From positions 64,215,176 to 64,279,175 of the forward strand of contig CM049316.1 in NCBI GenBank assembly GCA_026874595.1: a stretch of DNA of 64,000 bases, given 5' to 3'. The notes under the pieces are model-generated. The model had not been told where the DNA came from, did no database searches, and was given only the letters and a program-made list of their open reading frames with translations. Numbering within the stretch: position 1 is the stretch's first letter; every line of letters begins with the position of its first letter. Positions 1 to 11,049 of this stretch are shown here, one piece after another. The DNA is from Sipunculus nudus (Eukaryota > Annelida > Sipuncula > Golfingiida > Sipunculidae). Both the position numbers and the translations under genes were made by a program.

Positions 1-599
1 ATGGTGGATGCCAGAAGAAAAAAAGTGATTACAGGAAACGGAAGTGTGACCTATATACACTGGAACGAGGTGGAATGGGCGATAATAGGCTCAATAAGGG
101 AAAATTTTTGGTTGGCTGAGTCTGGCGTATAAACTTAAACAGAGAAAATTCTCATTAATACAGAAACAGCTCACAATTATGTTTACGTAATAAAACAAGG
201 CCTACATGCCTAATGCGAACCTGTGCAATGGGATATACACCAGGTATAATGCTTAAATGCTGGACCATTACTTTTCAAGTACATATGTAACATGTATATG
301 AACAATGCAAGTACTAAACATTTTGAACAAGAAACAATTACACAAACGTCACTGCTGAAATTCTGGCATGGGTGCACACAACACAATTAGAATATCAGCA
401 GAAGCTGACAAAAGCCCTCAGCCAAAAGAACAGTGTTTATAGGTGGTAACAGTAACAAGTATGAAATATTTGTTCTCACCCGGATGTATATCTGTACATG
501 TCTTAGTTATAATTTAAACTGGACAAGTATGTAGTAAGTTTGCAAGTACAGTAAGACCTATCTCATGCAGGACTTAGAGATCATCAAGGCAATACATTA

Positions 600-1020
600 G
601 TGGTTCCTGAGAAATAAGCTCCATACATAAGTTTTTTTTTTCTATTCTAAGCTCTGTGACCTTGAAAAGTAGGTCAAGGTCACCCATCTTTGAACTTAAA
701 TGAAGTTCCTGTGTTGAATACCTTTTGGGATATCCCGCTCACAAGGCCAAAGTTGAAAAATCTGATAAAAATTCATTAAAAGTGGCTTCTAAGTGTTCTT
801 CTATAATCAGCTCTAAAACGTAGAAAGATAGGTCAAGGTCACCCATCTTCAAACTTGACCGAGATTTTGTCGCTTTTCATCTTCTCCGAAGAAATAAGAT
901 TCCTACGGTTAATCCTCTTAGAGATATCCTGCTCAAAGGTAAAAGTTAACAAACGCCGGATGGACGGACAGCTTGGGTGATGACAATAGCCCATCAGCCT
1001 AAGGGCTGAGGACTAAAAAT
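600..1020. repeat. Dispersed repeat with two GGTCAAGGTCACCCATCTT blocks
   Basis: The block AGGTCAAGGTCACCCATCTT occurs at 671 and again at about 830, each within a similar ~160-bp unit. The segment ends in a tail (about 960-1012) reading CCATCAGCCTAAGGGCTGAG, a self-complementary end of the kind seen on short interspersed elements. The block contains TCAAGGTCA, which matches the half-site bound by estrogen-related-receptor-type nuclear receptors. Any regulatory role is speculative. Confidence 0.5.
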
Positions 1021-1500
1021 GATTGTAGCTGGCACAACCAGTCTTGTATACAACGAAGCTATCAGAGATGTATACATATGCCCAATTTAAGGCTTATATG
1101 TCAAACTCCTCCTGAGAAATAAGCAGGGACATACACTGTGCAAAAAATATTGTAGGTGGTGCCACCAGTCTTGTTCACTATAAAGCTAAAAATGATTGTA
1201 GCTGGCACAACCAGTCTTGTATACAACGAAGCTATCAGAGATGTATACATATGCCCAATTTAAGGCTTATATGTCAAACTCCTCCTGAGAAATAAGCAGG
1301 GACATACACTGTGCAAAAAATATTGTAGGTGGTGCCACCAGTCTTGTTCACTATAAAGCTACCCGATATGTATAAATATGCCCAATTTCAGGCTGATATA
1401 ACAAATTCCTCCGTAGAAATGAGCAGGCACATACACTGTGCAAAAGTCATTGCAGGTGGAGACACCTGTCTTGTGAACGAGAAAGCCACCAAAGAGGCAA
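1013..1500. repeat. Tandem array with an apparently identical 173-bp duplication
   Basis: Positions 1013-1185 and 1186-1358 read as the same 173 bases with no difference seen by eye. Inside are sub-units of about 127 bp that begin near GTAGSTGGYRCMACC-like cores (1021, 1148, 1194, 1321, 1449). A more diverged unit follows to about 1500. The same family recurs at 12590-13330. A perfect copy this long implies a recent duplication or an assembly repeat. Confidence 0.85.
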
Positions 1501-2376
1501 AGACAGGTCAAAATATCATCAAAGTTCCCTTAAGTTTGATGCACTGGGCTGACCAGGCTTAGGTGAAAAATGTAGTTGCCCGGAGTGAAATGTGACAAAC
1601 TGCTGGCTCAAGCTACTGCACTGAGTGAACTCTTGACCTGTACCTGGCTAGACTGAGTGAACTTTTGACCTATACCTGGCACATGCTACCCATGAAGTGA
1701 TCACATGCCTTGTACCTGGCTGCACTGAATAAACTCTTGACCTATATCTTGACCTGTTGCCAAATCTGAAACAGTTGGCAGATGTCATCCTATTTATAGA
1801 TACAGACACAATCTTTGCCTATAGGTAAATCTGTTTACACTTACTGAAAGACTTTGGCTAAAATGCTTTTTATTCAAGCTGACATATTCATAAGACTTTT
1901 TTTTTCAAAATATCTAGAATAATAAAGGATACAGTCCTATCACTGTTAAAGGTTTCTACCAAAAATAATTTAAGTAAACTTTAACAAAGGCAACCTAAGA
2001 ATCATTTTTGTGTCATGTTAAAGAAGTTATAATTGAAACAACATTTTTATAGAAGAAGACTATTGCAGTCCTCAGTTTTAAATAGGCCTTATAATGGCCA
2101 TAAGACTGGCTTAAGCTTTTCACGACTCTACCAAAATCAACAAACTCAAGCTATTCTTATACGATTGAAAGAACCATGTCCTAGGATAATTCTTGTGAAA
2201 AATTGAACAAATCAGCTTGACAGTTTCATCATAAACATTTTTAAGCTGAAACAGGCTAATATTATGAGGTTTTTGCCCATAAAAAAACAGATCAATGTAG
2301 GTGGCGCCAACAATACCTAAATTTAATATGGCCTTTTCTGAGATTGTCATTTCAGTATGCTTTTTTGGACAAATGT

Positions 2377-3110
2377 CTAAGTTCAACTTCCTGTAACTCG
2401 GCCAAAATTCACCAAACTTGAATCATTCATATAAACTTGAGAGATATGGTATAAGAGATTATTTCTGTGAAATATTGAACAATTTGGCTGGCCCGTTTTG
2501 GAAGAGAAGATTTTTAAAGTTTTTTAGCTTTTTCTCTATAAAATCTCAGAAAATGCATTTAGCCAAAAAATAAGCAAAATCAAATAGAGTTTTTCAGATG
2601 GCTAATTTTTTGCATAAAATTTCATGATGCTAGCTCCTGTCATTTTTGAGACAGTATGGGTTAAAAAACAGACGACCTTCTGCATCCGACGGATGACAGA
2701 CAATGCCACACCATTGCATAAGCTAACAGGTTCAACTTCCTGTGACTAAGTTCAACTTCCTGTAACTCGGCAAAAATTCACAGAACTTGAATCATTCATA
2801 TAAACTTGAGAGAAATGGTATTAGAGATTATTTCTGTGAAATATTGAACAATTTGGCTGGCCCGTTTTTGAGGAGAAGATTTTTAAAGTTTTTAGCTTTT
2901 TCTCTATAAAATCTCAGAAAATGCATTTAGCCAAAAAATAAGCAAAATCAAATAGAGTTTTTCAGATGGCTAATTTTTTGCATAAAATTTTGTGATGCTA
3001 GCTCCTGTCGTTTTTGAGATAGTATGGGTTAAAAAACAGACGACCGTCTGCGTCCGACGGATGACAGACAATGCCACACCATTGCATAAGCTAACAGGTT
3101 GCTAAAAATG
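2377..3110. repeat. Near-identical 369-bp tandem duplication
   Basis: The stretch beginning GTTCAACTTCCTGTAACTCG at 2381 recurs at 2750, a period of 369 bp. The copies share the central ATTGAACAATTTGGCTGGCC, the AT-rich middle and the tail CATAAGCTAACAGGTT, with only scattered substitutions. Diverged copies with the same head and tail lie at about 3661-3990 and 4510-4860, so this is a dispersed family with one recent local duplication. Confidence 0.85.
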
Positions 3111-3533
3111 CAAACAAAGTTTTTTCAAATTGATTGAAGATATAGTTCCACAAGTTCTAATCTGGGCATTTTGCGTTTGGACGATGTGTCTAGACATCTA
3201 GACATGTCCTCTAGACACCAGGCAGAGCCAGGTCAGTTGCCATGGTGATGCTTGGGCCCCACCTGGGTGCACTGAGTGACCTTTGACCTGGCTGCTGAAA
3301 CTTGCCATGCTGCCAAAACTGTTTTCAAAAACTGAAAGCCTTTTTCAATTGGTTACACTGCTTTTTTAAAGCTGCATTTAACCAATCTATTCTTATAAAA
3401 CTGGCAGAACCCTACCATAGAATAATTCTTTTAAAGTTTACACCAATCAGCTTAACAGTTTTCGTAATAAAACACTGTATAAGCTAGAAGAGTCTAAAAT
3501 TACATTTTTGCTTGTAAAAAACAGATCAATGTA

Positions 3534-3545
3534 GGTGGCGCCACC
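3534..3545. repeat. 12-bp perfect palindrome GGTGGCGCCACC
   Basis: This is a perfect self-complementary core inside a dispersed repeat (context CAATGTAGGTGGCGCCACCA). The same palindrome recurs at 12995-13006 and 13115-13126, and a one-base variant is at 2300-2311. Confidence 0.8.
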
Positions 3546-3660
3546 AATACTTCAATTTCAGATATGACTTATGTGACCAACACTGGCATAAAATTTGGTG
3601 ATGATAGGTCCAGCCATTTCTGTGATTTTGATTTTTAAGTGTGCTTTTTTCGACAGATGA

Positions 3661-4870
3661 CTAAGTTCAACCTCCTGTAACTTTGCAAAAAATCTCTAAA
3701 CTGGAACCATTCGAAGAAACTTGAGAGAGATTGTTCAAGGGATCATTTCTGTGAAATATTGGACAACTTGGCTGGACAGTTTCGGAGAAGAAGATTTTTA
3801 AAGCTTTTTTTAGCTTTAAAATCTGATATAGTTTATCAGATGACTGATTATTTACAAAAAATTTGGTGATGCTATCTCCTGCCATTATTTAGATAGCTAT
3901 GATTAATGTACAGATGACGCACGACAGATGACGCATGATGACTGACGTACAATGTAGGACGCCGCACCATCTCATAAGCTCACAGGTTCACTAAAAATTT
4001 AACAGATTTTTATCTAATTTTTGGTATACAATTAAATTTTGATTAATTAAAGTTGTATTACAGAAAAAAAAGTCCCTAGCTTTAACACTTTTTCTCTTAT
4101 GTGACAAAATATCTTTCCTGATTTTTCACAAAGTCCATTATGTTTTGGCCCATAACTTTTTTAAATTATATAATATTGACTTACTTTCTGGCATGTATAT
4201 AGGACCTATATAGAGGAATATTTATGGTAAATATGAAGAAACCAGATGAGTGGGTTTGATATGAGGCAGTCCTGAAGTGTGAAAACAGATTTTTTATGAA
4301 AAATTGAGGTTTTTCCTTAATATCTCGAAGGAACAAAGTCCTATTGACCCAATTTTCGGCATGGTAGGAGATTTTGGGGACATCTTACTGTATGCCGAAT
4401 TTCCGATTTGTAGATCCAATGGTGTCGAAACGTGCCAGTCTTACAGATGGACATCCGGACGGACGGACAATGGACCACGACTATAGCTCAGATGACTTAT
4501 AGTCAGCTGAACAATTTCCTGTAACTCAGTCAAAAATCACCGAACTGGAACCATTCGAGAGACTTGAGAGAGATTGTTCCAAGGAACATTTCTGTGAAAT
4601 ATTGGACAATTTGGCTGGACAGTTTCAGAGAAGAAGATTTTGAAAGGTTTTTAAGCTTTTTCTCTATAAAATCTAAATTAATGCAAATACCCAATAATAC
4701 ACTCCAGGGCACCAAGTTTCACATGTGACTAATTATTACATGTAATTTGGTGCTGCTAGCTCCGACGGTTTCTGACTTACAGCCATGGATTGCAGAAAGC
4801 CAGCCCTGGATGGCAGATGGCTGACGGACGACGCTGCACCATCACATAAGCTAACAGGTTCGCTAAAAAG
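3661..4870. repeat. Two diverged dispersed copies of the 369-bp repeat family
   Basis: About 3661-3990 and 4510-4860 carry the family landmarks in order: TCCTGTAACT near the start, GTGAAATATTGGACAA in the middle and CATAAGCTMACAGGTTC at the end. The intervening 3990-4500 is AT-rich and looks like another decayed repeat. Confidence 0.6.
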
Positions 4871-5168
4871 GGCTCTATTAAAACAAAATACATGTTTATG
4901 GTCACACTAAGGGGAATAAGGTAATGACCAGGTTGCTTACACTAGTTCGCTGCTCAAAATTCAGTTTAGTGTAATTTACATCTTTGTTTCACGGCTGCCT
5001 TTTATCTCTGACAGTATTAAAATATTATTTTATAGATAATATGACTTCTTTGCAGGTGAATACACAATCACTGGTGATCAGTTATACAAAGATGCAACCA
5101 AATTATTTGATTAAGAAAGAAAATACCCAACAATGGATGTAATCGATCAACCAGCACAATTCTTATAC

Positions 5169-5309
5169 ATACTGTAGAGCATGGAACTTGACCTCCAGGC
5201 TCTGTGAATCTTGTAAGGCAGCAGCCAGAAGCTGGAGCAGGTATATGTACTGAGGCTGGAGCTGCTTGGCTGCGGAGGCTGTCATGCTGCTTAACACCTG
5301 CAGACACAC
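5169..5309 (-). CDS. IPO4: Importin-4-like coding exon 6 (last one in the window)
   Basis: This exon starts after TTTATTTCAG and reads VCLQVLSSMTASAAKQLQPQ, then a leucine-rich helix, then EVKFHALQY before a GTATAA donor. It is 47 codons in phase 0 and matches the spacing of the fourth HEAT repeat of importin-4. The chosen donor is moderate in strength. The same bases are open in a second minus-strand frame, but that frame does not continue the protein. Confidence 0.75.
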
Positions 5310-8300
5310 CTGAAATAAAGAACTGACAAATCAGTATCAGAGCAGTTAATGAGATAACCATGAAAAACATGACTCAGTTGGGTGGTAAGCTGTATATGAG
5401 CCATGACACAAGACATTTGTGGGCATGCACTCCAACAGCCATCCATCCTTTTATCTCAATACTGTGATAACCATCTTTTGAAACAAGTTCATTTAATCAA
5501 TTTCTATTTCAATTAATGAAATACTGAGTTCACCACTGGTTGATGCAAAGTTATTCAAAATGTACATTAACCACTACCTATGTAACACCCATCTGGGAAC
5601 TAAACCGATCTCTTGCAGAAATCTCATCTGTAGACAATTATCTTTTACATGATTTTATGCATTTATTTATTTTCTTTTTTTAATCAACATATTCTTTTAC
5701 AACAAGCAAGCCAAGAATTATACTATTGTATGAGCTTTGTGTGGGGTAAAGTTTTTTTTTTGCAATAGTTATTTTATAATGAACCATCAATTGGCTCATG
5801 CACAATGTGCAGAATGAAGTATGTAAAATGCGGTATGAGATGTGGTCAAATGAAATTCTAAGTGCAGAACTGGACCCACATAGTGCATGAGGTACAGTGA
5901 CCACAAGTGAACTGGTTACCATGTATTTGACTTAAGAATGCAGCAAGATCGAGTGGGTTTTCACGTCACCAGACCCATCCTGCATTACTTTGCCACCTTT
6001 CAAGTAAATGCCCCATGTGATCTGACACCACATCCAGTGTTCTTTCCCTGCAATCTGCATACTACATGTCAAGTAAATGCAGGTTTATGCTGCTTTACCT
6101 CCTATGCTTTAACCCCCGCTTGTTTTAGTACAGGGTTTCACCACCAGGAGCTGGCACGGTGCAAGAGTTGTAATCAGACCTATGAGTGTGGGTTGTCACA
6201 GGTATAAAACTTGGAGATGGATACACTATGTTTCATTGGTCTGACCATAATTCTTGCCCCTCTGCCAGCAACTGGTGGCAAAACCTGGCAAACTGTGCTA
6301 AAACAAGCAGTTTTCATTAAAGTGAAGGCGATATAGCATGACTATAGCATAGCACATAATAAACATTATGTAAGGAGTGTATGAACATTAAGGAGTTGTT
6401 ACGTAACATTCTAACCTCTCTATTTGCAGGTTCTTGGCTCTGACTGCCTTCCTGAATAAACTGGAACAACTCAGGCCAGCTACTTCCTGCAAGCTCGTGT
6501 TTGGCAACAATGGCGACCAACTGGGCTAGTGAGTTCCTCACAGCCTTCCTGAAATAAACATGTGTTTATTTATTTCACATACATAAACATAATAGTCTGT
6601 ATAAATGCTTAAAAGTTAGGTATGAGAAACTGGTATCATCATCATGTGTTTTTCTATTCAATTTTGATGGCTAGCTTCATTTCCACAAGGTTAAATTTTC
6701 ACATTTCAAGAGCTTTACATGACTGGGTTCTATTTGTTGTGTTCTCACCACACCACACAAAACATAGACAGGGTATATGAGACATATAACATATAACTAT
6801 AGGCCTACTTCCTATATGGTAAGCGCTGTTTATTATGACCTCATATCCTTAATTGCTACACCAGAGGGGAGACCTGTATTTTTGTCCAATCAGATGAGAC
6901 CTTGTGCTGGAAGACACGGCCAAGCGAGGAATACACAGAGCAAATCATGTTCATTTCATTTTGAGTGACACCTCACTGCCCCTGTAACCCACTGAACATG
7001 CCACAGGCTCAAAGAGAATTGCCGCAGACGTGGTTTGCTTAGGGCCTTGGGCACATAGGATGCCCGGTCGGTGAGCTGTAATTCAAACTAAACGTAACAA
7101 CAAAGGCTGCGTGCACACCTTGCTGGCTGGTTTCAGTTCTGCAGACACCAGACACATGGCTACGCTAACACAGTCATACTGTCAGAATCGAATCAGTCGA
7201 TGATGCGAGAATGCAGAGGGAGCAATTAAAATTTGAACGTAAACGGCGCTTGAAGCGCAGCTATGGGCGGAGCCATGATGCCTGTCAAGTGTTTGTTTAT
7301 TGGCATCTGGTTGGCTGCTTGTCACATCATACGCATGTTTTGTTCAGCGGACAACGAACCGCCATCTGGTGTCTAAATATATCATTAACGGTTAAAGCTG
7401 GCAGCGTGAAAATCAGTTGCTTCTTTAGAAGTGTAAGATTTCCGCTGCCTCGGGAGCATATTCTTGTTTGGAGTCCAAGCTTTTTGTGTACAAAATCTTA
7501 TATATCACATGGGGATCATAGGACACACAGAACATTTTTTTCCCTACATTTATGTCAGATAATGTAAAACTGAATAGTATAAGTAATTTTTACACAACAG
7601 CACAGTTATTACTCATACAACTGAATTACATGGTATAGAAGCTGAACTTTATGTTATTTTGTTTTGTACGTTACTGAACAGTTGCTAAATTCTAAATGTA
7701 ATATATATATTACATATATTATATATATAAGTACCAGTCATAATAATTAATTGGATCATCTAAAACAGATGAAAGAGTAATAATTTAAAGAATTTATAGA
7801 ATAAGCATCCCAAGCTGGGCCTTAGTTCTAGTTCAAGTAACTTTTCTCAGAGGAAAAAATACTTCTATAAATCAGGTAATAATTACATCAGACCTGGAGA
7901 CATGTGAGAATGATTTTGAGCAACAGATTGTAAGACAGCGAGACGGCCCGGGAGTAATCAAAGTTTCTTCTAAAGGGAACAGGGCTTCTTTTGAATCAAA
8001 TTAGAAAATACCAGTACTCATGAAAGTCATCAGCCAAAAATGAGGCAAAATAGTAATATCAGTATCCTTTACTGTGATTAAAAATCAGGGTGCAACAGAA
8101 AAAGATAGACCATACTTACTCTGATTCCTGCAGTAATACTTGCAGAAGATTCTGTTTCATGCTACAAAATAAAATAATATGCCATCAGTATACCATACGT
8201 GTATGTTGCATGAAATTATCGCATATTATTTTGCAAATCTGCATATAATTATGTATGGTATTTTGATTCTACTTTACCTTTACTTTAACTGGCAATCAGA

Positions 8301-11048
8301 TTCACAAAAAAGTGTTATTTTGTTAAAAGTCAACTGGGTTACGGAGTACCACATAATCATGATGACACTACTCCAAGAGTGTTTTATTTACATAAATTTA
8401 TTTAAAACAGGAGCACCATAAACATACATAATATGCCGGTCTTTTTTCTTGTGACCACATTAAATATTCAGGAATTATGCGGAGAATTAATTTTAGGTGA
8501 GAAACTGTACGAGTTTTATGAATATCAAACAGACCATTACGGCGTCTGGTGACCTCTGACCTCATTAAATATGCATGGATTTTGCTGAAATCGAACTTAG
8601 GCAAATAATCAATTGGTAAATAGTTATGGTGATTTCATGAAAATTCATCAAAGACCTGTTAAGTTATCATGGTGATGCTTAAAGTTAACAGATGGATGGA
8701 TGGATGGACAGACTGACACACAGACCATGGGTATACCAGAATGCATCCCATCACAGATGGGCATATTACAAAATAAACTAGTTCTACCATGTAACCAGTA
8801 AAGCTTTTACTCATCAGAAGATAAGCCTTCGTCTAATTTACTTTTTTAGGAGATTATATGAATATGTGACAAGTTTGATGAAATAAAAATCTTCATTTAA
8901 ATGTTTAAAATTAACAAAACATAAGACTTTGATATATCACCTGATACCAATCTCTTGGGGTAAGCTTTTCCAGTAGGACTTCTTAAGAATTCTGCGACGA
9001 AGAACCACACATGCATACTGCCGAACCTGGAAAGAAAAATTAAATTATTCATTAAAAAAAAAGGTAAGCAAATGGGCCATTATTGTCATCTATACAACTA
9101 ATGAATACAAGAATATTCACAGTGACAACATGGCACAGATAAGAACTGAAAAATCCTTTTATGTCCTATGTTTTGTTCTTCATACAGCAAGTCCAGATTA
9201 TCACTTGCCAAAATGCACAATTTATCCATGTGACACCTCAATCATTTTATAAGTACAAATATTTATAAGTAAGAAGCTATTCCCATTTCAACCTGCAAAT
9301 AGTGTACTAAATTCACTAATGGAATAGAAAAGGTCAAATAGAAACGGTAAGTCTGAGTCAGACATGTCGGTATATCTTTCTTCCAATTCATTACAATTTC
9401 TCTTTGATTCCTGAATATTTTCTCGCTGCAAAAACACCTGACACAACACTGTTATCCTTTATTGCTTATTATCAGCAACATTTTTTTTTCAAATGCCTCA
9501 TCCTATCCTTTTATATGTTAAATTTTTTGTCACATGAATTAAAGCAAACAAAAATTTTAAAGCAGCGGATGAAATTCTTACCTGTGCATCGTTAGAGCTT
9601 GCTATCACATTACATAGGGCCGGTACCACGGATGGGTCCTTGACCAGCTTCTTCAGTTCTGACGTTGCCTGTCACCAAAAAAAAATAATTCTACAAATCC
9701 ATATCTTTCTATTTTAAAGAAATTTGTAAAAAACAACTCCCAGGGGGAGTGGGAATAAGCAATTCCTTAAAATTTCGCAACAAACGTTGAAAAGACGAAC
9801 CCTGATGGCTTCTAGTAATATAGCTTTATAAAATGTTAAAAATAAGTAACAGATTACATTTTTAATAGTAACAGGTAGATCACAAATTGGGCAATGGAGC
9901 CACTTTAGAATGCGGGCTTCAGAGCAACTGTAGGATCACTCTGCACTGTCTCAACAAGGTTATGACTATGAGTGTATACAGACAGATGTTATGATGTTTA
10001 GGATTTATGTAGTCGAGGAGAGTGTATGTGGCAGATAAAATTATAAATAAGTGGCAAAATTAAGATGCAAGTAGCAGTATGACTTCATGCATATCCTATG
10101 CACAGGCGCTTGAATCGCTATTTGTGTTGATCTTGGTTTAAATAGTGTTCAATTTACCTTAACAACAATCCCATACCGTTTAATGAGCGTTAAACCATGT
10201 TATATTGTTTGCCGGTACTTGTTTATATAATAGATACACAAGGCCGGCTTCCAAGTCTGCAGACGGGTAGGCGATGATACAAGAAATCAATGGAAATTCC
10301 TAAATATTTCAAAGATTTTCGAGGGAAGAAACTTACAGTGGTTAAATGGCCAGTTCTTCTTTCTATAAAAGCATCAACAATTCCAATACACACAGTGTAC
10401 CACGTGTAATGAACTCTTATTTGTAACTAGTTTGCATCCATTAAGCAGCTGTTACCCCAAACAAGGAAATCCCCATGTATCTTGGTCAGCAGTAAGGATT
10501 CCCCCCTGGAACCTAACACCTGATAGGTTGATAATGATGGAAATAGTAATCTGGGATAAATCTGTTCGTCGCTTAATGGATACAGACTCTCCGCAGACTT
10601 GGAAGCCGGCCTTGTGTATCTATTATATAAACAAGTACCGGCAAACGATATAACATGGTTTAAAGCTCATTAAACGGTAGGGGATTGTTGTTAAGGTAAA
10701 TTGAACACTATTTAAACCAAGATCAACACAAATAGCGATTCAAGCGCCTGTGTCCTATGGTAGTTGGGCTGAAGCCTGTGTTCTATTGTAGTACCCGGGC
10801 AATCTTGGACACACACTATAGTCACTAGATATATCAGCAGATGAGTATATTGAATGAATGAGTAATGTTAATGCCTATAGGCTATAATGCCATTAATGGC
10901 AATAATGCCATGCATGCGAGTGGAAGCTGGGAGTATACAGATTGATGCAGATTTTGAATGCTGGCGTCATCACCTGCTGGATGACATCTGTGTCAGGTTG
11001 CAGCAACTGGCCAAGCAGATTCGCTAAGATCTCAGGCTGGACTGCCAT
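5169..11048 (-). CDS. IPO4: Importin-4-like nuclear transport receptor, N-terminal part (six exons, gene runs off the left edge)
   Basis: Importin-4 is a HEAT-repeat karyopherin-beta that carries cargoes such as histones and ribosomal proteins through the nuclear pore. Six exons read on the minus strand join in phase: 11048-10974, 9668-9582, 9026-8941, 8161-8120, 6548-6416 and 5309-5169. They give about 185 residues. The start MAVQPEILANLLGQLLQPDT aligns with the importin-4 N-terminus. ATSELKKLV, PALCNVIAS, VRQYACVVLRRR, AVRNSLAQLVAIVAKHEL and SSWPELFQFIQ follow in the family order and look like the first HEAT repeats. Introns end in AG, start in GT and keep the frame. An in-frame ATG lies 29 codons upstream (11135), but 11048 fits the family start and has a purine at -3 and G at +4. 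The predicted last donor is GTATAA at 5168. No later exon was found in 1-5168, so most of the ~1080-residue protein should lie outside the window. Importin-4 rather than another karyopherin is a similarity judgement. Confidence 0.85.
6416..6548 (-). CDS. IPO4: Importin-4-like coding exon 5
   Basis: After the acceptor TTTATTTCAG this exon reads KAVRNSLAQLVAIVAKHEL, then SSWPELFQFIQEGSQSQ, ending NRE in phase 0. It is the most recognisable importin-4 HEAT-repeat segment in the window. Its first base completes the split Glu codon begun in the 42-bp exon at 8120-8161. Confidence 0.85.
8430..8660. repeat. Dispersed repeat shared with 21310-21480
   Basis: TCTGGTGACCTCTGACCTCA followed by TTAAATATGC, and further on TTTCATGAAAATTCAT, occur here and again at about 21325-21440 in the same order. 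No coding content is seen. A short GGAT run (8690-8705) follows this copy. Confidence 0.6.
10101..10752. mobile_element. Foldback (MITE-like) element, ~157-bp inverted repeats, 7-bp target duplication
   Basis: The left arm (about 10101-10260, starting CACAGGCGCTTGAATCGC) and the right arm (about 10593-10752, ending GCGATTCAAGCGCCTGTG) are inverted copies with few differences. They enclose about 330 bp of unique centre. TCCTATG lies directly outside both ends, which fits a 7-bp target-site duplication. No transposase is present, so mobilisation in trans is inferred. It sits in the first importin intron. The short open frame over the right arm is not considered a gene. Confidence 0.9.
10974..11048 (-). 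CDS. IPO4: Importin-4-like coding exon 1 (start codon)
   Basis: This exon gives 25 codons from the ATG at 11048 and ends in phase 0 before a GTGATG donor. It carries the first helix region (ILANLLGQLLQPDT). The next exon (9668-9582, 29 codons) continues in the same frame and restores the family's Q-Q-A-T-S-E-L stretch. The 5' leader cannot be bounded from sequence alone. Confidence 0.8.
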
Positions 11049-11049
11049 T

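Larger units (their letters stand above)
1..5168. other. Presumed importin intron or flank, repeat-filled, no coding signal
   Basis: If the importin gene continues leftwards this is intronic. Both strands were read for the next HEAT-repeat exon and none was seen. The stretch holds dispersed SINE-like repeats, a 173-bp and a 369-bp tandem duplication and diverged copies of the latter. The short open frames here lie inside repeats and carry no recognisable domain. Confidence 0.6.

Noticed and set aside
7211-7567. 118-codon plus-strand open frame
   Set aside because: No recognisable motif, no splice or codon support, and it lies within an importin intron on the opposite strand.
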